From positions 8,753 to 72,752 of the forward strand of contig JAEZVA010000071.1 of NCBI GenBank assembly GCA_023443315.1: DNA of 64,000 nt, in the 5' to 3' direction. This DNA comes from Bacillota bacterium. GTDB lineage: Bacteria > Bacillota > Clostridia > Oscillospirales > Ruminococcaceae. Below are positions 19,088 through 27,462 of the stretch, in pieces. Numbering within the stretch: the stretch's first letter is position 1; every line of letters begins with the position of its first letter. A program made the position numbers and the translations under genes. The notes beneath the pieces are model-generated. The model had not been told where the DNA came from and did no database searches. It worked only from the letters and a program-made list of their open reading frames with translations.

Positions 19088-20362
19088 ATGAGCATGAAAA
19101 AACGCTTGGCATATGCGCTTGCTGCGGCGGGTTTTTGCATCTCCCTTTGTGCGTGTGCGCTACAGGGAGACGGCTACTTACATACCGTGGCGGGGGATGA
19201 GCCATCCCCGCCTGCAAAGCAACCCATGGAGCTTTGTGTCTTTACCCTGTTTGAGGAGAAGGAATACAAGGCTTTGGTTGACGAGTTTGCCGCGCAAAAC
19301 ACCGGCATTGCCGTTCAAGACCGTTCCCAAGGCTACAGCGACGCCGCAGCCAGCACACTCACACAGCTGTTAGAAAGCGACAATCCACCCGACGTGGTGT
19401 TCTACCATACCGGCGAGGGCGCCCAAGCGTTTATTGAGCAAGGTCTTTTTGTTCCGCTAGATGAAATCAGGCAGACATACCCCGATTATGCCGAGGGCAT
19501 TCTGCCCGTAGCAATAAGCAGTGCCGCAGGGGAAAACGCCGCATACGCGGTGCCCGTCCGCGGCTTTTACGAAGGGCTGTATGTTCACACAAGGCTCTTT
19601 GAGCAGTACGACCTGCCACTGCCCACCTCGTTTGAGTCATTGCAAAAGGCGGTGGGGGTATTTGCAGCGGCGGATATACTGCCCATTGCCGCTTCACTGT
19701 CTCAAACACCGCACTATCTACTTGATCACCTGATGCTTGCACAGGGCGGTGTTGCCGACTTTGCGGCAGTCCCCGCGTCGGCACAGGCGGTTCCCGAAAG
19801 CTGGATTACCGCGCAGGAGCGCCTAAAAACGCTGTATGAAACGGGCGCATTCGGCAAATCGGCGAACACAATGACTGATGCAGAGGCAACCGCGCAGTTT
19901 TTAAGCGGGCAAGCGGCCATGCGGGTGGACGGTTCTTGGCTTACCGCGCGCATGGAGGATGAGGGTATCGCCTCCGATGTAGTGGTTTTGCCGTTTCCTG
20001 GTGTGCCTGACGGTGAGCTGATTGGTGGGTTTTCTTCGGGCTTTTACATCACCCGCAGCGCGTGGGAGGATACCGAAAAACGCGGTGCGGCTGTCAAGTT
20101 TGTGAACGCGATGACCGACCCAGCTGCGGTGGCTAGGCTTTGTGTCGCTCAGCACCTACCTGCTGCGAGGACTTCTCCGCCACAAGGTGGTACTACCCTT
20201 TCCGAGAGCGCGGACAAGCTAGTCAGCAGCATTCGCACCGTAACCTTACCTGCCGATGCACGCCTGCCGCAGGAGATTTGGCGGGCAGTAACAGAAAAGA
20301 CCCTTGCCGCCGCGTCAGGCAAAGCCGATGTGCGCGAGATATACGCCGCGGCGTTTTCGTGA
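19088..20362 (+). CDS. Extracellular solute-binding lipoprotein, sugar ABC transporter type
   Basis: A 424-residue lipoprotein. The signal peptide ends in LCAC, with Cys23 as lipidation site. The mature part has the layout of family 1 carbohydrate-binding proteins, with ELCVFTLFEEKEYKALVDEF at the start and an FLSGQAAMRVDGSW segment in the middle typical of the family. No permease or ATPase gene is adjacent, so its transporter is elsewhere or it acts as a receptor. ATG 19088 is chosen; AAGGA at 19071 is slightly far, and ATG 19076 or 19094 are alternatives. The next gene is a Sel1-repeat protein. Confidence 0.8.
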   Translation: MSMKKRLAYALAAAGFCISLCACALQGDGYLHTVAGDEPSPPAKQPMELCVFTLFEEKEYKALVDEFAAQNTGIAVQDRSQGYSDAAASTLTQLLESDNPPDVVFYHTGEGAQAFIEQGLFVPLDEIRQTYPDYAEGILPVAISSAAGENAAYAVPVRGFYEGLYVHTRLFEQYDLPLPTSFESLQKAVGVFAAADILPIAASLSQTPHYLLDHLMLAQGGVADFAAVPASAQAVPESWITAQERLKTLYETGAFGKSANTMTDAEATAQFLSGQAAMRVDGSWLTARMEDEGIASDVVVLPFPGVPDGELIGGFSSGFYITRSAWEDTEKRGAAVKFVNAMTDPAAVARLCVAQHLPAARTSPPQGGTTLSESADKLVSSIRTVTLPADARLPQEIWRAVTEKTLAAASGKADVREIYAAAFS

Positions 20363-20462
20363 AGCATTCTCCGTAAGGATTTAAATAAATAAGCGTAAGA
20401 ACCATTTGGTTGTTGATAGCAGTGGTGTATAAAGCACCCATAACAAAATTGGAGGAATAAAC

Positions 20463-22706
20463 ATGGCACAAAAACAACATATGCGCAGTTTACTGCACGC
20501 AAGCTTTGAACCCGACAACAGTGACAGCTTTGCATTTATCATTTCACTTGATGCGGAGGAACTCAGAAAGACGAAGTGTGATATACATATCAGTTTTTCC
20601 GATACCCAAACAAAAGCCCCCCTGACCAACGACGAAGGGGAAATCGGTTTGGTTATCCCCCTAAAGCGTGAGGTGTTTTCTGGCAGGGGGATGCGCGTCA
20701 ACGTGCCCTACACCATCTTCCCGCGCCTTTTGCCGGGGGATCGCGTTACCGCGACGGTTTCGCTTTTCCTTCGTGACGAGCAATCGGAGGTTGACAGCAA
20801 GAACTATGATTTGATGGTCAACCTCGGCAAGAAATTTACCCTGTATACACTCGAAAAGCACATTAAGAACGTGAAATCCACCGGAACTGAAGAGGAGAAG
20901 CTTTCGTTTGCGCAGCAGCTCCTCACCACAGAAGATATAGACAAAGATGCCTTGGCGGCGCTTGTGGAGCTGATGACCGAGCTTGCGCAAGCACATAACG
21001 TGGTTGCCCAATACGAGCTGTATAACATCTATAAAAGCGATAAGACCGGGATGTTCGATGCCATTGCGGCGGTAAGCTGGCTTAAGACTGCGGCGCAGAA
21101 CGAATATCCGCCCGCAGTAAAGGAGCTCGCCGACACGAAAAATATCGAGCAGCTCGAGCGCACTGGCTTAAAGAAATCCCTTGAGGTATACCAAGCGGCG
21201 GCGGAAGAAGGCAACGCCGATGCGCAGTTTACCATGTATGAGTATCTGTCGCGTCAGGGAGAGTATTTTGATGAGCAGCAGGCGGCGGACTGGCTCAAAC
21301 GCGCAGCAGCGAGCGGTCACGATGAGGCGATAAAAAAGCTGTATGAGCATTACCGTGATGCGTTTGTGTCGGAGTCTACCGTCAAGAAATACCTTGCCGT
21401 CCTTGAGGAGGCTGCAAAGCATGGCAGCTCGCAGGCACAGCTTGCGCTGTTTGAGGCGTATTTTTCTGGCAGCTGCATGGGGCGTGAGGTGCGTGTAGAT
21501 AAGAAATATGCATCCGACTGTCTGCTCAGCGCGGCAAACAGCGGGTGTGCGCAGGCATGCTATCGCATCTGGTCGCTGTACATTGGCGGCAACGATATGC
21601 TGATGGACGAGCATACGGCGGTAAGCTGGCTGAAAAAGGCGGCGGATGGCATGGTTCCCGCTGCGCTAAACGCGCTGGGCGACCTGTATGTGCTGGGCGA
21701 ATGTGTGGAGAAGGACAATGAAAAGGGTCTTGAATGCATCCGCAGGGCGGCAGACCTAAAAGACCCCGATGCGCAGATGCGCGTGCTTGCCATGCACCGC
21801 GACGGACGGTATCGCGACGTTCTGGTTGAGCAGGATATGGACACGGCGCTTGACTGCCTGATGAACTACGCAAAGGACGGAAACCCGCTTGCTCAGCTTA
21901 CCCTGTGGGTGCTGTACCAGGAGGGCAACGACCTGCTGCTTACCCGGCAGGAGGCCATTGACTGGCTGACCAAGTCTGCCGAGCAGCAGTATTATCCCGC
22001 CGTATACGAGCTTGCCCGTGTATACCTGATTGGCGACTACACCGATGTCGATACCGAAAAGGGCTTCGAGCTGCTCGAAAAGGCGGCCAAGAATGGCGAG
22101 AACCGCGCGCAGTTTGCCCTATATGAACTATATTACACAGGTGAGTACTATGCGCTTAAGTCGGACGTCAACAAAGAGCGTTCGTACAAATGGCTGTCGT
22201 TTGCGGCGCAGAGCTACCATCTTGCCCAATACCAGATGTGGCTGCTTTACAACGGTGACAACGAGATTGGTCTCGACAGCGATGAGGCGCTACATTACCT
22301 GTTTGAATCGGTTAAAAATCAAAGTCCGGCGGGCATGTATGAGCTGGGTATGCTATATATCGAAGGCAAAAGGCTCTCTCAGAACGTACAAAAGGGCATC
22401 CGCTTCTTAGAGCAATCCAAGAAGCTGCGCTACCCCAAGGCAATCTATACCATCTCTAAGATGAAGGCGGAAGGGGAGTGCGGCGGCGAGCCGGTTCAAA
22501 AGGATGAGCAGGAGGCGCTTCGTTTGCTTAAGCTTTCTGCTGAGTTCGGGTACGCTCCCGCCTGCTATGAGATATGGGAGCATTTCACCCACAGAGAGGG
22601 CTTCCCCATAGAAGAGACATGGGCGAAAAAGCTGCTGGAGAGCGCAGCATCTCAGGGCTATCAGCCTGCCGTTAAGGCGCTAAAAAGCCCGCTAGACGAT
22701 AAATGA
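20463..22706 (+). CDS. Sel1-like repeat protein
   Basis: A 747-residue cytosolic protein (no signal peptide) starting at ATG 20463 after GGAGGAA. Residues 1-115 form a beta-rich domain I do not recognise. From about residue 150 to the end run many 36-40-residue Sel1/TPR-like helical repeats with the recurring pattern A-x-x-x-L-x-x-x-Y and WLKKAA, for example AVSWLKKAADG and GLECIRRAADL. Such proteins act as scaffolds. The ComFB-like gene 39 nt downstream is probably co-transcribed. Binding partner unknown. Confidence 0.82.
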   Translation: MAQKQHMRSLLHASFEPDNSDSFAFIISLDAEELRKTKCDIHISFSDTQTKAPLTNDEGEIGLVIPLKREVFSGRGMRVNVPYTIFPRLLPGDRVTATVSLFLRDEQSEVDSKNYDLMVNLGKKFTLYTLEKHIKNVKSTGTEEEKLSFAQQLLTTEDIDKDALAALVELMTELAQAHNVVAQYELYNIYKSDKTGMFDAIAAVSWLKTAAQNEYPPAVKELADTKNIEQLERTGLKKSLEVYQAAAEEGNADAQFTMYEYLSRQGEYFDEQQAADWLKRAAASGHDEAIKKLYEHYRDAFVSESTVKKYLAVLEEAAKHGSSQAQLALFEAYFSGSCMGREVRVDKKYASDCLLSAANSGCAQACYRIWSLYIGGNDMLMDEHTAVSWLKKAADGMVPAALNALGDLYVLGECVEKDNEKGLECIRRAADLKDPDAQMRVLAMHRDGRYRDVLVEQDMDTALDCLMNYAKDGNPLAQLTLWVLYQEGNDLLLTRQEAIDWLTKSAEQQYYPAVYELARVYLIGDYTDVDTEKGFELLEKAAKNGENRAQFALYELYYTGEYYALKSDVNKERSYKWLSFAAQSYHLAQYQMWLLYNGDNEIGLDSDEALHYLFESVKNQSPAGMYELGMLYIEGKRLSQNVQKGIRFLEQSKKLRYPKAIYTISKMKAEGECGGEPVQKDEQEALRLLKLSAEFGYAPACYEIWEHFTHREGFPIEETWAKKLLESAASQGYQPAVKALKSPLDDK

Positions 22707-22745
22707 TTGACTGACATCCCCAAACAGAAAAGGAGGACGGACTAA

Positions 22746-23123
22746 ATGAGCGACAATACCAAGGAGAAAAGCGCGCAAACGAAACAACCCGCCGCACCCA
22801 AAGGAGCCGATGTAATTGAGATTAACCCCAATCTAACCAAGGTTACCGATATGAGCGGTCTTCAGGTTAAAAACATCATGGAAGACGTGGTGTGGCAGAA
22901 GATCGAATCGGTTCTTGGTCATATGGATGATTGCTGCAAATGCACCAAGTGCAAAAACGACATCATGGCCATTACGCTCAACAACGTGCAGGCGAAGTAC
23001 GTTGCCTCCAAGCAGGGCGAGATGTATTCTAAAATTACCGCGTACGACCTGCAAAACGACACCCGTCTTTCCGCTATTATCACCGCCGCCATTCTGTTTG
23101 TAAAGGATCACCCCAGACATTAA
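22746..23123 (+). CDS. ComFB family protein
   Basis: A 125-residue protein with a disordered Lys-rich N-terminus (about 35 residues) and a ComFB domain. Visible are NIMEDVVWQKIESVL, the cysteine cluster CCKCTKC (possible zinc site), DIMAITLNNVQAKYV and a final helix. ComFB was named in the Bacillus competence operon; related proteins have been reported to bind cyclic dinucleotides. It follows the Sel1 gene, and AGGAGG precedes ATG 22746. A role in nucleotide-messenger signalling is inference. Confidence 0.75.
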   Translation: MSDNTKEKSAQTKQPAAPKGADVIEINPNLTKVTDMSGLQVKNIMEDVVWQKIESVLGHMDDCCKCTKCKNDIMAITLNNVQAKYVASKQGEMYSKITAYDLQNDTRLSAIITAAILFVKDHPRH

Positions 23124-23295
23124 ATAACGCTCATTGTTGTAACCATGTGGTTTTTGGTCTTGTAACCATAAGCAACACAACTGGTTTTGCTTCATGTGTC
23201 GAATAACTGGTGTATTATGTAAACATACTCGTAAAATATACACAATAGAACCAGTATTTTGGCGTGCAGCATGTCTACTTTTGGCAGGATAACCA
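23124..23295. other. Intergenic stretch with TTGTAACCAT direct repeats
   Basis: TTGTAACCAT occurs at 23137-23146 and again at 23160-23169, 23 nt apart, close to two helical turns. No gene is seen. The repeats may be regulator half-sites. Confidence 0.3.
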
Positions 23296-23324
23296 TTGAC
23301 GTAATGAGGTAAAAACGATAGAAT
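23296..23324 (+). promoter_or_regulatory. Promoter of the small membrane protein gene
   Basis: TTGACG (23296-23301), a 17-nt spacer and TAGAAT (23319-23324), upstream of the short gene at 23419. Confidence 0.55.
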
Positions 23325-23418
23325 GACAATGCACTGGAACATGAAACGGATTATCTGGTTCTTTTCGGTGCAATACTTGTATCGTAGTTCATATCGCATA
23401 TATGGAAGGGTTGTATGG

Positions 23419-23634
23419 ATGAGGTTGTTGTCAGCAGTGGCCTCGGGCTCGTTTGAGTTCGCCGTGTTGTGGGCAGAGGCAAAAACCGTTTTGATTGGCT
23501 ATGTAATTCCGGTCGTTGTTTCCATTGGCGTTATCCGAATTATTCAGGTAATCACCCATCAAATCAAGGGTTACTTTGAACCCCGCCAACCTATTGCAAA
23601 TCAAAATACACCAAGTGAGCAAAAGGCAAATTGA
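23419..23634 (+). CDS. Small single-span membrane protein, unknown
   Basis: Starting at ATG 23419, eight bases after GGAAGGG, it encodes 71 residues. One hydrophobic segment (about residues 18-38, WAEAKTVLIGYVIPVVVSIG) is followed by a basic then polar tail. The frame is open upstream to 23323, but that part is not protein-like. A promoter at 23296 and a strong terminator at 23650 frame it as its own transcription unit, the main reason to accept it. I do not recognise the family. Confidence 0.5.
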   Translation: MRLLSAVASGSFEFAVLWAEAKTVLIGYVIPVVVSIGVIRIIQVITHQIKGYFEPRQPIANQNTPSEQKAN

Positions 23635-23649
23635 ATTGCTTGCAAACAA

Positions 23650-23679
23650 ATCCCGCCCTGCATTGCAGGGCGGGATTGT
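23650..23679. terminator. Hairpin terminator
   Basis: AATCCCGCCCTGC pairs with GCAGGGCGGGATT around an ATT loop. It may end the small membrane protein gene and, on the other strand, the convergent M23 region. Confidence 0.7.
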
Positions 23680-23730
23680 ACGTTATACTAATGCATATTA
23701 GGAACGAAGATTTGTATTAGTGCGATTTGG

Positions 23731-24216
23731 TTACTCAAACCTTTCTTTCATATATTCTAAAGGGTTTATATATTCATCGTCAATACGCAGCTCAAAGTGC
23801 AGATGCGGGCCGGATACACTTCCGGTATCGCCGACCTTTGCAATCACGTCGCCGGACTGCACCTTTTGACCGACCTGTACAAGCAGTTCGTCGCAATGTG
23901 CGTAAACCGTCTTCACCCCCGCGCCGTGGTCGATAATGATGTGCCGTCCGTATCCCTGTTCGGAGTTTTCAGCAAGCAATACAACCCCGCCTGTGGCGGC
24001 GAAGATTTCTGCCCCCTTTTCTGCGGCGAAATCAATGCCGGTATGACCGGCATACCCATTAAACGGGGTTATAATTACGCCCGAAATCAACGGCGATTGC
24101 AACAGGACGTCTTGATCGAGACTTAAAACCTGATCGGTAGTTTGGCTGCTGCTACCCACATAAAATTCAAGCTCATCACCGCTGACAATAGTCGCATCTA
24201 CGCTGATTCGCTTTCG
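23731..24216 (-). pseudogene. M23 peptidase domain, probably the frameshifted C-terminal part of the M56 protein
   Basis: The frame is open from 24216 to the stop at 23731 and encodes a complete LytM/M23 zinc endopeptidase domain. HTGIDFA gives His and Asp ligands, and YAHCDELLVQVGQKVQSGD and GPHLHFEL follow. It has no signal peptide and no convincing start: GTG 24159 lacks a ribosome binding site and would cut off SVDATIVSGDELEFYVGS. This frame is the -1 frame of the upstream M56 gene, overlapping its last 19 nt. Families with an M56 N-terminus fused to an M23 C-terminus exist, so one gene split by a one-base change is the simplest reading. A separate, coupled M23 gene is the alternative. 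Confidence 0.6.
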
Positions 24217-25316
24217 TCATTTTCTTCCAAGAGGGGATTAGAAGAAACGCCGCCGTCCACAGTGGGACCGCTTTGGGTAGGTGGTTGAGATAAGAGTCCA
24301 TCGGTATCCCGAGTGGTGACCGTCGGCGCACAGGCTGCCCCTAACAGGCATACCGCGACAACCGCAGTAGCTGCAAGCACGTTGATGAAAGGACGTTGCG
24401 TGTTTTTACCCATTATGGAATAAACCCTCCTTTTTAATAACCCTTTACCAATACCAAAGCCCGAGAATAACCGCCCGCCTAAAGTGTTACAAGGTTTGAT
24501 TGCGGTTTCAATCAGCAGCTCACAATAGCACTTTCTGTTTTCGTCGCCCAAGATTTTTATGGTTTCGTAATCGCAGTTCAGTTCACAGGCTGCGTCCATG
24601 TCGGCAGCCAAACAGTGCGCAAGCGGGTTAAACCAATGCACACCCGCCACTACCATAGCGACAAGCTTGTACAACAAATCTCGGCTTTTAATGTGTAGCA
24701 GTTCGTGTATCAGCACCATTTGGAGATGCTCGCTGCTGTAAAACTTATCCGGCAGCAGGATAACAGGGGAAAGGAGACCAAACGCAATAGGGGTTTCTAG
24801 ACCACTGCGGTACAAGATTTTTGGTTTTCCGTCCCATGCCGTATATGCAAGTGCGCGGTTAATCGCTTCGCTAGCAAGCTGACAGGGATAGGCGCCTTTT
24901 AATGCAAGCCGCCGAAATCGTAGATAACAAACCGCCCTAACCGCAAAGTATGCGAGCATACCCGCTGCCCATATAAGGTGCCATGGAATCAAGACAGCGA
25001 TAGAGGATACTGCATCGGACGAAGCAAGCTGCACCGCATTGGTAGGGTTAACTGCCCCTGTGATATCCGCTGAAGCGAAGTTGGTTGCATGAAATGCAGG
25101 TAAAGATACGGAATTGTCTATTTGGGGTAGCGGAATCATTTGGCGCACTGGCAGCAAAAACAATCCCATTGTTGCAATCCAGATGTCACGTCCCAATCGC
25201 GGCGACAACCTGCTGCGCAGTGCTACTTTTAAAAGAAGAATGCCTGCCGTAGCCGCAGAGCCTGCAATGCTCATCGACAAAACCAACAAGAACAGTGTGT
25301 TTAACAGTCCGCTCAC
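24198..25316 (-). CDS. M56 family (BlaR1/MecR1-like) membrane metallopeptidase
   Basis: A 372-residue membrane protein from GTG 25316, overlapping the stop of the BlaI-type gene by 4 nt. Several membrane spans surround the zinc motif HELLH at about residue 204. After a last membrane span near residues 315-335 there is a short extracellular linker. In BlaR1/MecR1 systems the M56 protein senses a cell-wall signal outside and triggers cleavage of the BlaI repressor. No penicillin-binding sensor domain is present; instead an M23 domain follows in another frame. It may sense the cell wall through M23, but this is inference. Confidence 0.85.
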   Translation of the reverse strand: MSGLLNTLFLLVLSMSIAGSAATAGILLLKVALRSRLSPRLGRDIWIATMGLFLLPVRQMIPLPQIDNSVSLPAFHATNFASADITGAVNPTNAVQLASSDAVSSIAVLIPWHLIWAAGMLAYFAVRAVCYLRFRRLALKGAYPCQLASEAINRALAYTAWDGKPKILYRSGLETPIAFGLLSPVILLPDKFYSSEHLQMVLIHELLHIKSRDLLYKLVAMVVAGVHWFNPLAHCLAADMDAACELNCDYETIKILGDENRKCYCELLIETAIKPCNTLGGRLFSGFGIGKGLLKRRVYSIMGKNTQRPFINVLAATAVVAVCLLGAACAPTVTTRDTDGLLSQPPTQSGPTVDGGVSSNPLLEENDESESA

Positions 25317-25669
25317 CTTCCTTCCAGATATCTGCGTAGTTCTTCTACGTCATCGGGGTCGAGCTGTTCTGATGTAGCAAGTGCGGCAAATAGGCTTTTC
25401 ACCGAACCGCCGTGGATATGTCGGACAAACTGCTCGGTCTCCTGCGCCTTGTACTGTTCGGGTGTGATAGCGGGGGCGTATAGATTAGTGCGCCCGTTCT
25501 TGGTTATGGTAACCGCCCCTTTATCCGCAAGTCGGGTTAAAAAGGTAAGCAGGGTGGTCAGCTTCCATTGCTTGTCGGGCAGACGCTGCATCAGCCATGC
25601 TGCGCTGACGGGCTCCCCATTGTCCCACACCAGACGCATAATCTCCATCTCGGATTCGGATATCTTCAT
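25313..25669 (-). CDS. BlaI/MecI/CopY family transcriptional repressor
   Basis: A 118-residue winged-helix regulator beginning MKISESEMEIMRLVWDNG, with the family's helix-turn-helix and wing (KLTTLLTFLTRLADKGAV) and a C-terminal dimerisation part. ATG 25669 is chosen because GGAGGAATGTT lies directly before it. It is translationally coupled to the M56 gene (GTGA overlap), the usual repressor-sensor pair. The likely operators are the palindromes at 25748-25782. Target genes other than its own operon are unknown; no beta-lactamase is nearby. Confidence 0.9.
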   Translation of the reverse strand: MKISESEMEIMRLVWDNGEPVSAAWLMQRLPDKQWKLTTLLTFLTRLADKGAVTITKNGRTNLYAPAITPEQYKAQETEQFVRHIHGGSVKSLFAALATSEQLDPDDVEELRRYLEGR

Positions 25670-25747
25670 AACATTCCTCCCAGTTTGCCTCGCGGACAGA
25701 AATTGATATAGAGTTAAATTCATGTTGCTAATTGGCGATACGTTATT

Positions 25748-25782
25748 CTACATCATGTAGTAACAACATTTTACAACGCGTA
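25748..25782 (-). promoter_or_regulatory. Possible BlaI-type operator pair
   Basis: CTACATCATGTAG (25748-25760) is a palindrome of the TACA-N-TGTA type bound by BlaI/MecI, with a 3-nt centre. A weaker TACA-ACG-CGTA follows at 25772-25782. They lie about 80-110 nt upstream of the repressor start, where its promoter should be. Confidence 0.45.
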
Positions 25783-25890
25783 GAGCTAAAAGTCGACCAT
25801 ATATTGCTAACTATTGCGCAATTTACAATTTGTTAAAATTTGAATAGGGAAACGCTGTATGGCAAACCTGCCAATAAACTGTAAACGCCG

Positions 25891-25919
25891 TTGAATCCAA
25901 TCCATTTTTGTGCTAAACT
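25891..25919 (+). promoter_or_regulatory. Promoter of the fur-type gene
   Basis: TTGAAT (25891-25896), a 17-nt spacer and TAAACT (25914-25919). Confidence 0.5.
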
Positions 25920-25966
25920 CTAGTTATATGGCTTTTGAGTAAACCAAAATGTAGAGGGGGATGGCT

Positions 25967-26401
25967 ATGGACGGCGATATACTTGCCAAACTGGGTATTA
26001 AATCAACACGTCAGCGAAAAGCCATTATTGATGTGCTACTCAGCGCCGGAGAACCCCTTTCTGCCGATGAGATATACGACCGCATCCCAAAGGAGAGTGG
26101 GGTAAACTACTCTACCGTCTACCGCACCCTTGCCACGCTGGTCGATAAAGGCGTGCTGATTAAGGTAGGCGAGGTGGGGGGTAAAATATTCTACCTGATT
26201 AAGCATCATGCGCACCACCATCACCTGATGTGTACCGGCTGCCAAAAGCTGCTGGAGATCTCCGATTGCCCTATTGAGGCACTCAGCCGTCAGATCGCCC
26301 AAGGCACGGGCTTTGTTATAACAGGGCACTACTTAGAACTCACCGGTATCTGCCCAGAATGCGCAAAGCGCATGATGGTTGACCGAACCCCTCCAAGGTA
26401 A
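25967..26401 (+). CDS. Fur family metal-dependent regulator
   Basis: A 144-residue regulator with an N-terminal winged helix (STRQRKAIIDVL and NYSTVYRTLATLVDKG) and a C-terminal metal/dimer domain with HHAHHHHLMCTGCQKL and CPEC. The two CxxC pairs form the structural zinc site and the histidines the sensing site. Whether it is Fur, Zur or PerR cannot be decided by eye. ATG 25961 touches AGAGGGGG, so ATG 25967 is the better start. A DtxR-type regulator follows, suggesting joint iron/manganese/zinc control. Confidence 0.9.
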   Translation: MDGDILAKLGIKSTRQRKAIIDVLLSAGEPLSADEIYDRIPKESGVNYSTVYRTLATLVDKGVLIKVGEVGGKIFYLIKHHAHHHHLMCTGCQKLLEISDCPIEALSRQIAQGTGFVITGHYLELTGICPECAKRMMVDRTPPR

Positions 26402-26497
26402 GGTGGAATTCTGAATATGATGGCGGATTTGCTACCCGTTATAAAAGTAGGGGACCGCCTCGTGTTTTTGCACCATGATAGAAGGGAGCATATGCCA

Positions 26498-26881
26498 ATG
26501 GCCATACAAGAATCGGGTGAAAACTATCTAGAAACCATACTGGTGCTTTATCACAAAAAAGGCACGGTGCGCTCCATCGACATTGCACATGAGCTTGGCT
26601 TTACAAAGCCGAGCATCAGCCGCGCGATGTCTATTCTGCGCGAGGATGGCTACATCACCATGGACGATAAAAACGGGCAGATTCTTCTCACCCAAAAGGG
26701 CAGGGATAAGGCGGAGCATGTGTACGAACGCCATTGCCTGATAACCCGCTACCTGACCGAGGTTCTCGGCGTAAGCCCCGAGACGGCGGATGCCGACGCC
26801 TGCCGCATCGAGCATGTCATAAGTCAAGAAAGCTTTGACTGTATGAAAGACTATCTTACCACAAACAAGGCGGCTGATTAA
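26498..26881 (+). CDS. DtxR/MntR family metal-dependent regulator
   Basis: A 127-residue protein beginning MAIQESGENYLETIL, the typical MntR N-terminus, with a winged helix (VRSIDIAHELGFTKPSISRA) and a dimerisation domain carrying HCLITRYLTEVLGV and CRIEHVISQESFD. The Cys/Glu/His positions fit the metal site. No SH3-like third domain, so it is of the short MntR type. AAGGGAG (26482-26488) fits ATG 26498 better than ATG 26492 or upstream starts. Probably in one unit with the fur-type gene and the GNAT gene. Confidence 0.88.
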   Translation: MAIQESGENYLETILVLYHKKGTVRSIDIAHELGFTKPSISRAMSILREDGYITMDDKNGQILLTQKGRDKAEHVYERHCLITRYLTEVLGVSPETADADACRIEHVISQESFDCMKDYLTTNKAAD

Positions 26882-26908
26882 ACTATTATCACAGCAAGGA
26901 GACATCGC

Positions 26909-27403
26909 ATGAGCCATTTTTCAATCCGTCCCGCAACAGAACAGGACACAGCGCTGATATTGCATTATATTCTGGAGCTTGCCCGCTACGAACAGCGAGA
27001 AAAGAGCGTAAAGGCAACCGAACAGACCATACACGATTCCCTATTTGTGAAAAAGGCTGCCAATGGGCTGATTCTTGAGATGGAGGGCGTACCCGTCGGC
27101 TATGCCGTATATTTTTATAATTTTTCAACCTTCGAGGGAAGACCGGGTCTCTATCTTGAGGATGTGTATGTTGACCCCGCCTACCGGGGCAAAGGGTATG
27201 GCAAAGCGGTTTTTCAGTACCTGGCAAACCTCGCGAAGGAGAACGGCTGCGCGCGTATGGAATGGACCTGTCTTGACTGGAACACCCCGTCTCACAAGTT
27301 CTACCACGGTCTGGGCGCAAGCACCCATCCCAGCTGGATTATCCATCGGCTTAAGGAAGAGCAGATAGACGCGCTTGCCGAAGGGTACGGAGCAAAACTG
27401 TAA
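26909..27403 (+). CDS. GNAT family N-acetyltransferase, diamine acetyltransferase-like
   Basis: A 164-residue GNAT enzyme. The acetyl-CoA loop is DPAYRGKGYGKAVFQYL, preceded by LYLEDVYVD, and a W-T-C-L-D-W-N-T-P strand with FYHGLGA follows. This layout resembles spermidine/diamine (SSAT-like) acetyltransferases. The acceptor substrate is not certain. AGGAGA precedes ATG 26909. Followed by a strong terminator. Confidence 0.82.
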   Translation: MSHFSIRPATEQDTALILHYILELARYEQREKSVKATEQTIHDSLFVKKAANGLILEMEGVPVGYAVYFYNFSTFEGRPGLYLEDVYVDPAYRGKGYGKAVFQYLANLAKENGCARMEWTCLDWNTPSHKFYHGLGASTHPSWIIHRLKEEQIDALAEGYGAKL

Positions 27404-27412
27404 GAGTACACG

Positions 27413-27442
27413 AAAAGCCCGGCGGTTTCGTCCGCCGGGCTT
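27413..27442. terminator. Bidirectional terminator between the GNAT and RluA-type genes
   Basis: AAGCCCGGCGG pairs with CCGCCGGGCTT around TTTCGT. It separates two convergent genes. Confidence 0.8.
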
Positions 27443-27462
27443 ACATATGTGCTTTTCATAAA

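Noticed and set aside
24198..24219. Programmed -1 ribosomal frameshift joining M56 and M23
   Set aside because: No X-XXY-YYZ slippery heptamer in phase and no clear downstream structure; a mutation or sequence error is simpler.
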